Below, one piece after another: positions 1 through 5,783 of a stretch of 6,957 nucleotides of DNA; the stretch's first letter is position 1, and each line of letters begins with the position of its first letter. Both the position numbers and the translations under genes were made by a program. This DNA is from Gammaproteobacteria bacterium (GTDB taxonomy: Bacteria > Pseudomonadota > Gammaproteobacteria > Eutrophobiales > Eutrophobiaceae): contig SMWN01000040.1 in assembly GCA_004356415.1 (NCBI GenBank), forward strand, positions 1 to 6,957, written 5' to 3'. A model generated the notes under the pieces. That model was not told where the DNA came from and made no database searches. It worked only from the letters and a program-made list of their open reading frames with translations.

Positions 1-666
1 AAGGCAGAAGCAATCGCCGGGTTGGCACAGGCTGCGTTTATTGTCGGTTCAGCTTTGTTCCTGATCTTTGAGGCGATCAATCGATTTTCTCACCAGCAAG
101 CACTCGAAAACGGCATGGTCGGGATTGGTGTGATGCTGATTGCCATCGCCCTAACGGCATTGTTGGTTAAATTTCAGCGTTACGTCGTTAAAAAGACAGG
201 TTCGATCGCGATTACTGCTGATTCATTACATTACTTTGGGGATCTGTTACTCAATTTAAGTGTCATCGTCGCATTAATCTTAAGTATCTATCTCGACTGG
301 CAGATGGCCGACCCTATTTTTGCACTCATGATTGCGCTCTATATTCTTAGAAGTGCATGGGTGATTGGCAAACAATCACTGGCGCAACTTATGGATCAGG
401 AATTACCGGATGAGGTGCGGGAGGAAATTAAAGCCATAGCCTTGCAACATCCAGAAGTACTCAATTTGCATGAACTCAGGACGCGTTCATCCGGGAGACA
501 ATATTTTTTTCAATTACATCTGGAAATGGATGGTGAGCTGAAGCTTAAAGAAGCACATCAAATTGCCAATGCGGTGGAGATTGAAATATGTAAGGCATTT
601 CCAAATGCAGAAGTGATTATTCATGAAGATATGGAAGGCTTACATGAAGGGGAAATAAGAGAGTAG
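1..666 (+). CDS. fieF: Cation diffusion facilitator, FieF/YiiP-type divalent metal exporter (5'-truncated by window edge)
   Basis: Inner-membrane proton-coupled exporter that removes divalent metals (Zn2+, Fe2+, Cd2+ in characterised relatives) from the cytoplasm. The frame is open from base 1, beginning KAEAIAGLAQ, so 221 residues are visible. E. coli FieF has 300, so about 76 N-terminal residues (TM1, TM2 and the loop) lie outside the window. In visible numbering, H77 and D81 (ADSLHYFGD) supply the TM5 half of the transport metal site. The cytoplasmic domain carries H157 (LHELRTR), H173 (QLHLEMDG), H186 (EAHQIAN), H208 and D210 (VIIHED). The spacings between these ligands (16, 13, 22 and 2) are identical to those of E. 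coli FieF H232, H248, H261, H283 and D285. Hydrophobic stretches at about 8-27, 38-56, 83-98 and 102-120 fit TM3-TM6. The TTG at 22 could read as a start but is internal to the conserved TM3 region. The family is certain; the physiological metal is not visible. Confidence 0.95.
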   Translation, partial: KAEAIAGLAQAAFIVGSALFLIFEAINRFSHQQALENGMVGIGVMLIAIALTALLVKFQRYVVKKTGSIAITADSLHYFGDLLLNLSVIVALILSIYLDWQMADPIFALMIALYILRSAWVIGKQSLAQLMDQELPDEVREEIKAIALQHPEVLNLHELRTRSSGRQYFFQLHLEMDGELKLKEAHQIANAVEIEICKAFPNAEVIIHEDMEGLHEGEIRE

Positions 667-690
667 GCCAGGAAAATAATATTTCCTAGC
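667..690. terminator. Possible bidirectional hairpin between convergent genes
   Basis: The arms AGGAAA (670-675) and TTTCCT (682-687) are perfectly complementary across a 6-nt loop. Two more outer pairs (667/690 and 668/689) follow a mismatch. The stem spans the about 20 bp between the exporter stop codon (664-666) and the reductase stop codon (686-688), and includes the latter. Position fits a shared terminator, but the stem is AT-rich and neither strand has a clear T-run after it, so this is tentative. Confidence 0.3.
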
Positions 691-2146
691 TTCTTCTCCA
701 TGCGTGAAATTTTTCTACCCACTCAAGTAATCGTTCAGGTGCGTGGGACCTTTTCCAGTTACCTGCGACATATTTGTTTGCTTCTGCCAATGTTGGGTAT
801 ATGTGAATCGTGCCCAATATTTTGTTGAGGCCAATTTTATTTCGCATTGCACTGACGTACTCAGCGATTAAATCTCCCGCATGCTCTCCCACGATGGTGA
901 CCCCTAAGATTTTATCTTTCCCCGGGACTGTTAGCACCTTTATCAGACCATGTGCTTCCTCATCGGTAATAGCGCGATCAAGATCCTCTATTTTATAGGT
1001 GGTCACTTCGTATGGAATATTTTTATCTTTAGCTTCTATTTCATTCAAGCCAACACGCGCAACTTCAGGATCGGTAAATGTTGCCCATGGGATGACCGAA
1101 TAATCCACGCTAAATTTTTTAAAATTACCAAACAGGGCATTTACAACGACATACCATGCCTGATGTGCGGCCGTATGTGTAAATTGAAATGGCCCGGCAA
1201 CGTCACCGCAAGCAAAAATATTCGGGTATGATGTTTGTAGAAACTTGTTTGTTTCAATGGTACTGTTCTTTGCTATTGTTATACCAAGTTCTTCTAGTCC
1301 ATATCCACTGGTATTGGCTGCACGGCCCACTGCGACTAACAAGGCATCAAATGGGATACGAATATCCTTCCCCTGATGTTCACAAATCAGAATATTCTTG
1401 CCATTTTCAAACAGAAATTTCTTTGCTTTATGGTTTGTCAGAACGGAAACACCTTCTTCCCTGAAACGTTGCATCACCATCTCCGAAATTTCTGCGTCTT
1501 CACGCATCAATAATCGGGGCAACATTTCAATTTGTGAAACATGACTGCCAAAACGTGTGAAACATTGTGTTAATTCGCTGCCAACCGGGCCACCGCCGAG
1601 TACGATAAGCCTTTCAGGTAACTCCCTTAATTCCCATATCGTATCTGAGGTGTAGTAGTCGACCTCTTCAATACCAGTAATAGGTGGTACAAATGGATGT
1701 GCACCAGCGGCGATAACAATATTTCGTGTCGTTAAGGTCTTGCCATTGACCTCAACTGTCCATGGTGAAGTGATTCTTGCTTCACCCGTGATACATTCAA
1801 CACCAAGTTCCGTATAACGCTCAATCGAATCATGAGGTTCGATGGTTTTAATGACACGCTGAACGCGTTGCATAATATCTGCAAAATCGAACTTAACGTC
1901 AGCGGATTTAAATCCGAATTCATCGGCACGACGAGCATGCGCAAGAAATTTTGCAGATCTTATCAGCGCTTTTGACGGAACGCAGCCTGTATACAGGCAA
2001 TCGCCACCCATCTTGTTCTTTTCAATCAGGGTCACCTTGGCCTTTACGGCGGCGGCAATATAGGCTGTCACCAGACCTGCAGAACCTGCACCTAATACAA
2101 TTAAATTGCGATCAAATTTTTCTGGCCTTTTAAAGGTTTTCTTCAT
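686..2146 (-). CDS. FAD/NAD(P)-dependent class I disulfide oxidoreductase (dihydrolipoamide dehydrogenase / mercuric reductase-like)
   Basis: A 486-residue flavoprotein. Visible motifs in order: FAD-binding GAGSAG (19-24); redox-active disulfide C50/C55 in GGDCLYTGCVPSK; second dinucleotide fold GGGPVGSE (184-191); FAD-contacting CGDVAG (313-318); and the catalytic dimer-interface pair H448/E455 in HIYPTLAE. An acidic residue (E207) closes the strand after the second glycine motif, which in this family favours NAD over NADP. No N-terminal heavy-metal domain and no C-terminal Cys pair are present, so it is not a true MerA. No lipoyl-enzyme operon surrounds it, so a 2-oxoacid dehydrogenase role is unlikely. 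The start codon lies inside the 3' end of the TVP38-family gene (ATGA overlap) with no good Shine-Dalgarno of its own, which suggests translational coupling. In many proteobacteria a homologous reductase is fused behind a TVP38 domain. A membrane-associated thiol or quinone reductase is a reasonable guess, but the true electron acceptor is unknown. Confidence 0.9.
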   Translation of the reverse strand: MKKTFKRPEKFDRNLIVLGAGSAGLVTAYIAAAVKAKVTLIEKNKMGGDCLYTGCVPSKALIRSAKFLAHARRADEFGFKSADVKFDFADIMQRVQRVIKTIEPHDSIERYTELGVECITGEARITSPWTVEVNGKTLTTRNIVIAAGAHPFVPPITGIEEVDYYTSDTIWELRELPERLIVLGGGPVGSELTQCFTRFGSHVSQIEMLPRLLMREDAEISEMVMQRFREEGVSVLTNHKAKKFLFENGKNILICEHQGKDIRIPFDALLVAVGRAANTSGYGLEELGITIAKNSTIETNKFLQTSYPNIFACGDVAGPFQFTHTAAHQAWYVVVNALFGNFKKFSVDYSVIPWATFTDPEVARVGLNEIEAKDKNIPYEVTTYKIEDLDRAITDEEAHGLIKVLTVPGKDKILGVTIVGEHAGDLIAEYVSAMRNKIGLNKILGTIHIYPTLAEANKYVAGNWKRSHAPERLLEWVEKFHAWRRS

Positions 2147-2853
2147 GAAGTTTCAGATTTATATTTTTGATTTCTCGCTTGTCGTCGTAACTGAACAAAA
2201 TCAATTGTTTTTTTGGAAATCAGCGGAAAAACACCGAGCAAGGTGAACGAAATAATTAATTCTGGCGAAAAAATATCTTTTAGTGTGCCAATTTGCGCAA
2301 GTTGTGTCCCCGCATTTACATAGACAATCGTGCCGGCCAACATACCTATCTGGCTAACAAGGAAAAAGGTCAGGGTTTTTATCGGCGTCAAACCCATCAC
2401 GATGTTTATGATAAAAAACGGGAACGCGGGCACCAGACGTAGTGTAAATAAATAAAATGCGCCATCTTTTTCAATCCCCTGGTTAATCACTTGTAATCTT
2501 GTTGCGAATCTTTGTTGTAATGATTTTCTGAACAGATAGCGTGAGGCCAGAAATGCAAGCGTGGCGCCTATCGTGGATGCGAAAGAAACCAGCAACGTTC
2601 CTTTGAGTAAGCCGAAAATGGCACCACCGGTCAGAGTCATGATTACTGCTCCCGGTAGTGACAAGCCTGTAACAGCAACATAGGTAATGAAAAATATTAA
2701 TGCCGTATATAAAGGATAGGAAGCATTGTACTCGGTGATAGTTGCTTGTTGTGTTTTTAAAAATTCCAGATTTGTATATTGATGAAAACCGAAATAAAAG
2801 AAGATAAAAACAAGCAGGGCAATCAGGCTGATTAATGCGATCTTGAATTTCAT
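2143..2853 (-). CDS. TVP38/TMEM64 family inner-membrane protein (VTT / DedA-like domain)
   Basis: A 236-residue polytopic membrane protein. TM1 is at about 5-23. The VTT core follows: LSLPGAVIMTLTGGAIFG (64-81), a long hydrophobic helix around 84-104 ending in basic SRYLFRK, and the family signature R-L-V-P-x-F-P-F-F-x-x-N at 139-150 followed by MGL. Further helices lie at about 158-180 and 197-214, and the tail is basic (about 222-232). VTT/DedA-family proteins are linked to lipid scrambling or transport and to membrane homeostasis; no substrate can be read from the sequence. The ATG is followed by a typical short charged N-terminus and a TM helix. It is directly preceded by an in-frame TAA, so the protein cannot be longer. 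No clear Shine-Dalgarno is visible. The gene overlaps the downstream reductase by 4 bp, implying one operon and probably a two-subunit version of the known TVP38-reductase fusion protein. Confidence 0.9.
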   Translation of the reverse strand: MKFKIALISLIALLVFIFFYFGFHQYTNLEFLKTQQATITEYNASYPLYTALIFFITYVAVTGLSLPGAVIMTLTGGAIFGLLKGTLLVSFASTIGATLAFLASRYLFRKSLQQRFATRLQVINQGIEKDGAFYLFTLRLVPAFPFFIINIVMGLTPIKTLTFFLVSQIGMLAGTIVYVNAGTQLAQIGTLKDIFSPELIISFTLLGVFPLISKKTIDFVQLRRQARNQKYKSETS

Positions 2854-2976
2854 TTATGTCGATAAATGTGTTCTTTTTCCATAGTGTCGATAGACTTTAA
2901 ACTCTTGCTTTAGTTCCTGTCGGGACCGATCATGGATACTGAGATACAAATTAAATTTCGGTGAAGGGTCTATGAA
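2854..2976 (-). other. Intergenic gap between Sel1 gene and TVP38 gene; in-frame open extension after the Sel1 stop
   Basis: No GC-rich hairpin with a T-run and no convincing sigma70 promoter is visible on the - strand, so the upstream Sel1 transcript may run into the TVP38-reductase pair. After the TGA of the Sel1 gene (2977-2979), the same frame stays open for 40 codons and closes at the TAA touching the TVP38 ATG. It reads FIDPSPKFNLYL at its start and YRHYGKRTHLST at its end. An 8-bp direct repeat TGTCGATA occurs at 2857-2864 and 2885-2892 (as read on + strand), with unit starts 28 bp apart. Either could be chance. Confidence 0.4.
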
Positions 2977-5709
2977 TCAGTTTGATAATTCTCGTTTCAA
3001 CTCGCTTGCTTCATCTATCTCATCAGGGGTCAATTTTTCTTTGAGAGCATCGCGCCTGTGAATGTCCATAACATTACCATTATCGGCAAGAATGTCGTAC
3101 CAGGCCAAGGCAAGCGGCTTGTTCTGTTCTACACCATCACCAGCCATATAAAGCGTGCCCAATGTTCTTTGAGCCAGGGCGTAACCCTGTATGGCTGATT
3201 TTTGATACCACTCAGCAGCAGAAACAGGATCTTTTTCAGTGCCCTGTCCATAAGCATAGGCAAGTCCCATTTTGTATTGAGCTGGCGCATGGTTTTGTTC
3301 GGCTGATTTATTAAAATATTCAAAGGCGGTACTGTAACTTTGCGCGACACCCTCACCGAATTCGTAGGCAAGTCCCTTTTCATAGATGCTTTTGGCTGAG
3401 TCACGGGTGCTTGCCGTATTATCAACTGATATCTGATCATTGCTACGTTCGGTTGCCTCTACCGCTTCATCAGTAATAATTAATTCATCTTCCTCATTAT
3501 CATCACCTTTTCCGAAAAGTTTACTGAAAAAACCTTTTTTATCTTCAGGTTTTTCTTCAAGACCCTCTTCATCCTGTTCCAGTAATAGATTATTTTGTTG
3601 ATCATAATCAGTCTTTGGTTCTGGTTCTGGTTCTGCAATAGCAATTCGTTGCAGACTTTCAAGGTTATGTTGTGCGCTTCCATGACCTTGTTCTGAGGCT
3701 TTTTCGTACCATTGCCTTGCCTGATAATCGTCTTGTTTAATTCCCTCGCCCATCAAGTACATATTTCCGAGACTATATTGCGCATCTGCATGACCCTGTT
3801 GTGCTGCACGGCGATACCAGAGGAATGCTTGCACAAAATCTCGCTGAACACCCTTGCCCTGGTAAAAAAGGGCACCGAGTTGATACTGTGCATTTGCATT
3901 TCCCCGTACTGCCAGCGGCTGTAAATCTGATACGCTTCCGATATCATCGAGATCGGGCGCGACCTCAATGCTGTCGATGAATGCTTCTTCATATTCACGT
4001 TGCCTGATCTCGTCTAGATCAGGTTCTTCCAATTTTGCAATGACGATAACTTCGTCTGATCCGTCAATCTCAATGTTTTTTGCTGTGTCTGCATTTTCTC
4101 CTGTTTTATTTTTTTCAGGCTCACCGGTACCAAATAACCTGGAGAAAAAGCCCTTCTTTGGTGCTTCACTCTCTGAGATTTTTTCTATCTTTGTGTCAAT
4201 TTCATCCTCATCCGTTGAATCTGGTTCGGCCAAAGTAACATCTCCCGAAGAAATATCTGCGGGCAGTTGTACTGCAGCGATATCAGATTCATTTTGTGAC
4301 TCTGTTATTTCGCTTTTGTTTGAAGTCTCAAGTTGTTGTCCTACAGGTGCAGAATCAGCTGCATAGGTAATTACTTTTGATGGTTCATCGAGTGATTCTT
4401 CGACGACCTCAGGGGCGTCTTTTTTGCCAAAAAGTCTGGAGAAGAAACCCCTTTTTGGTTTTTCTTCTACTGCCGACTCTGTAACAGTTGCCTGTTCAAC
4501 GACTTCTTCCGTAGATGACAGTTCTTCTACAACTGCTATTTCAAGATCAGTTGGGGCAGGTTCAGGTGAGGCCATGTCTGGTAAGACGATATCTTCCGCT
4601 CCTTCAGATTCAGTATCGGGGACATCGGGCACAGGAACATAAATACTTTCAGCAGCAGCAATTTCTTCAGGCGTGGCATAGACGACACCACTTTGATCTG
4701 GCGCTGAATCTGACGCATCTTTTTTGCCAAACAATCTGGAAAAGAAACCTCTTTTTGGTTTTTCCTCTGCAACAGTTGTTTCTTCAGCGGGTTCCGCCGC
4801 TGGTGCGCGTTCTTCTTCGGTGGTTATTTCAGACTCAACTGATGCAGGCTCAGATTTTGACAAGGTTGGAATTGAATCTGTTGTTTCTGCAGCAATCTCT
4901 GCCAAGTCTGTTTTTGCTTGGACAGGTGCTGTTTCTATTTCGGGAGCAGCTACTGGCGCAGGTCTATTTGCACCAGCGATCGCTCTTTCCATACTGGCCA
5001 GCTCGTTTTGTGCTGCAGTATACCCTTGGTCTGCGGACAGACGAAACCATCTTACCGCCTGGTTATAATCCTGCTTCACACCATGGCCGGCACGATACAA
5101 GGTGCCAAGATTATATTGGGCTGCGGAATTACCTCTGTCTGCTGCCTTGCGATACCAGAATGCTGCTTTCTGGTAATCTTTCTCAACCCCATCTCCCGTG
5201 TGGTAAAGACTACCGAGTAATATCTGGGCACGCTCATAACCCTGATCTGCTGATTTCGTGAACCATTCTGCAGCCAATTCCGGGTTTTGGGCGATGCCTT
5301 CGCCATAAGCGTAGGAGATGCCAATACTGTATTGCGCTACGATATGATCTTGTTCTGCAGCGCGTCTGTACCAATGGAACGCTTCTTTATAGTCCTGTTT
5401 AGCGCCTTCACCAAATGCGTAGGCAACAGCAAGATTATATTGAGAATCCTTATCGCCAAGAATTGCCGCTTTTTTATACCACTTAACGGCCTTTGCATAA
5501 TCCTGCTCAACACCTTCACCGACATAGTACATATAGCCCAAATGGGCCTGTGCCTTTTTATCCCCCTGCTCAGCGAGCTTCTGAAACTCGGCAGCGGCAG
5601 TGGCATGATCACCACGAGCCAGTGCATCGTTGGCTGCATTTATGTCTGCGAATGAAGGCTGGATAGTTAAAAATAAGACTGAAAAGCTGAGGAGATAAAT
5701 CTTCTTCAA
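2977..5709 (-). CDS. Large exported Sel1-repeat (SLR/TPR-like) protein with acidic linkers and four FFSRLFG motifs
   Basis: A 910-residue protein; no specific gene name recognised. Residues 1-21 form a Sec signal peptide: KK, then a hydrophobic core, then S-F-A with likely cleavage after A21. This places it in the periplasm. Ten 36-residue Sel1 repeats, each shaped like AQY-x-LG-x-x-Y-x-x-G-x-GV-x-x-D-x-x-x-A-x-x-W-Y-x-x-AA-x-x-G, occur in three blocks: 53-232 (5), 607-678 (2) and 774-881 (3). Half-repeats flank the first two blocks. Between blocks lie low-complexity linkers rich in E, D, S, T, P and A (about 245-600 and 690-770). Basic-aromatic K-x-G-F-F-S-[RK]-L-F-G motifs sit at 317-332, 417-432, 516-529 and 724-736. 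Sel1 repeats are alpha-solenoid protein-binding scaffolds; periplasmic examples act in envelope signalling, assembly or virulence, but no partner is evident here. The start is TTG, supported by GGGAG 8 nt upstream and by the signal peptide beginning exactly there. The gene is divergent from dinB and possibly co-transcribed with the TVP38-reductase pair. Confidence 0.9.
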   Translation of the reverse strand: MKKIYLLSFSVLFLTIQPSFADINAANDALARGDHATAAAEFQKLAEQGDKKAQAHLGYMYYVGEGVEQDYAKAVKWYKKAAILGDKDSQYNLAVAYAFGEGAKQDYKEAFHWYRRAAEQDHIVAQYSIGISYAYGEGIAQNPELAAEWFTKSADQGYERAQILLGSLYHTGDGVEKDYQKAAFWYRKAADRGNSAAQYNLGTLYRAGHGVKQDYNQAVRWFRLSADQGYTAAQNELASMERAIAGANRPAPVAAPEIETAPVQAKTDLAEIAAETTDSIPTLSKSEPASVESEITTEEERAPAAEPAEETTVAEEKPKRGFFSRLFGKKDASDSAPDQSGVVYATPEEIAAAESIYVPVPDVPDTESEGAEDIVLPDMASPEPAPTDLEIAVVEELSSTEEVVEQATVTESAVEEKPKRGFFSRLFGKKDAPEVVEESLDEPSKVITYAADSAPVGQQLETSNKSEITESQNESDIAAVQLPADISSGDVTLAEPDSTDEDEIDTKIEKISESEAPKKGFFSRLFGTGEPEKNKTGENADTAKNIEIDGSDEVIVIAKLEEPDLDEIRQREYEEAFIDSIEVAPDLDDIGSVSDLQPLAVRGNANAQYQLGALFYQGKGVQRDFVQAFLWYRRAAQQGHADAQYSLGNMYLMGEGIKQDDYQARQWYEKASEQGHGSAQHNLESLQRIAIAEPEPEPKTDYDQQNNLLLEQDEEGLEEKPEDKKGFFSKLFGKGDDNEEDELIITDEAVEATERSNDQISVDNTASTRDSAKSIYEKGLAYEFGEGVAQSYSTAFEYFNKSAEQNHAPAQYKMGLAYAYGQGTEKDPVSAAEWYQKSAIQGYALAQRTLGTLYMAGDGVEQNKPLALAWYDILADNGNVMDIHRRDALKEKLTPDEIDEASELKRELSN
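3067..3390 (-). repeat. Sel1 repeat block 3 (three repeats, C-terminal)
   Basis: Residues 774-809, 810-845 and 846-881 form three contiguous 36-residue repeats. They are followed by a charged helical cap (about 882-908, with LTPDEIDEASEL), common at the C-terminus of Sel1 proteins. Confidence 0.88.
3502..3540 (-). repeat. FFSRLFG motif copy 4
   Basis: Residues 724-736 read KKGFFSKLFGKGD, in the linker between Sel1 blocks 2 and 3. The arginine is conservatively replaced by lysine. It is flanked on both sides by strongly acidic sequence. Confidence 0.9.
3652..3891 (-). repeat. Sel1 repeat block 2 (two repeats plus a half repeat)
   Basis: Residues 607-642 and 643-678 are 36-residue Sel1 repeats in the same register as block 1. 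A truncated third copy (AQHNLESL, 679-686) follows, exactly as at the end of block 1. The block is preceded by LQPLAVRGNAN, which resembles the end of a repeat. Confidence 0.88.
4123..4164 (-). repeat. FFSRLFG motif copy 3
   Basis: Residues 516-529 read APKKGFFSRLFGTG, 99 residues after copy 2. The core G-F-F-S-R-L-F-G is fully kept, while the trailing KK is replaced by TG. Confidence 0.9.
4414..4461 (-). repeat. FFSRLFG motif copy 2
   Basis: Residues 417-432 read KPKRGFFSRLFGKKDA, identical to copy 1 and exactly 100 residues after it. The two DNA copies differ at several wobble positions (for example the codons for R, L, F and E). The identity is therefore kept at protein level rather than being only a very recent DNA duplication. 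Confidence 0.9.
4714..4761 (-). repeat. FFSRLFG motif copy 1
   Basis: Residues 317-332 read KPKRGFFSRLFGKKDA and follow an acidic run (AEE). They form a short cationic, aromatic, probably amphipathic segment inside an otherwise acidic linker. It is identical over 16 residues to copy 2, with several synonymous base differences. Confidence 0.9.
4990..5553 (-). repeat. Sel1 repeat block 1 (five 36-residue repeats plus a half repeat)
   Basis: Residues 53-88, 89-124, 125-160, 161-196 and 197-232 are five contiguous repeats of exactly 36 residues. A truncated copy (AQNELASM, 233-240) follows. Residues 35-52 before it (ATAAAEFQKLAEQGDKKA) read as the second half of an earlier repeat. The helix-turn G-x-G-V-x-x-D is conserved in most copies. 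Confidence 0.9.
5647..5709 (-). other. Sec signal peptide of the Sel1 protein
   Basis: Residues 1-21: basic n-region MKK, a hydrophobic core rich in L, F, V and I (residues 4-16), a helix-breaking proline (P18), and S-F-A at positions -3 to -1. There is no lipobox cysteine, so signal peptidase I cleavage after A21 and a soluble periplasmic product are predicted. Confidence 0.85.
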
Positions 5710-5717
5710 TGTGGTTG

Positions 5718-5722
5718 CTCCC
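5718..5722 (-). promoter_or_regulatory. Shine-Dalgarno of the Sel1 gene (decides a TTG start)
   Basis: GGGAG on the - strand ends 8 nt before TTG at 5709-5707. No in-frame ATG lies nearby upstream, and the signal peptide starts precisely at this TTG, so TTG initiation is well supported. Confidence 0.7.
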
Positions 5723-5744
5723 GTATCAGTGACAAATCTGATAC
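5723..5744. promoter_or_regulatory. Perfect 7-bp inverted repeat in the Sel1 leader
   Basis: GTATCAG (5723-5729) and CTGATAC (5738-5744) are exact reverse complements separated by 8 nt. On the Sel1 transcript the arm ends immediately before the GGGAG ribosome site, so it could be an RNA hairpin affecting translation or stability. As DNA it could be an operator. No regulator family is recognised. Confidence 0.5.
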
Positions 5745-5752
5745 AAATTGTA
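5742..5752. promoter_or_regulatory. 11-bp palindrome TACAA-A-TTGTA
   Basis: Five-base arms surround a central A. It overlaps the right arm of the neighbouring inverted repeat and the candidate -35 of dinB, a position typical of a repressor site. On the - strand the same bases contain TACAAT (5752-5747), which could serve as a -10 for the Sel1 gene, though no good matching -35 is seen. Confidence 0.4.
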
Positions 5753-5776
5753 GTGTTAAGCCCAGGTAAATATACT
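5748..5776 (+). promoter_or_regulatory. Candidate sigma70 promoter of dinB
   Basis: TTGTAG (5748-5753) as -35, a 17-bp spacer, and TATACT (5771-5776, 5 of 6 consensus bases) as -10. Transcription would start at about 5782-5785, essentially at the GTG start codon, predicting a leaderless or nearly leaderless mRNA. No canonical LexA box (CTGT-N8-ACAG) is visible between 5710 and 5790. Confidence 0.5.
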
Positions 5777-5783
5777 ATATATC

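Noticed and set aside
686..2146. Mercuric reductase (merA) identity for the flavoprotein
   Set aside because: The active-site disulfide fits, but the C-terminal Cys pair and N-terminal metal-binding domain are absent and no mer genes are nearby.
2850..2882. 10-codon upstream open frame (MEKEHIYRHK) overlapping the TVP38 start
   Set aside because: Too short and without a ribosome site; stop-start overlap of this kind arises easily by chance.
3968..4366. 132-codon serine-rich + strand open frame
   Set aside because: Shadow of the acidic linkers: GAA/GAT codons read backwards give Ser/Phe/Ile. No independent coding evidence.
4515..5261. 248-codon open frame on the + strand antisense to the Sel1 gene
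   Set aside because: Its Q/L/F-rich composition is what the reverse complement of acidic and repeat codons gives; no ribosome site, no domain, and the opposite strand is clearly coding.
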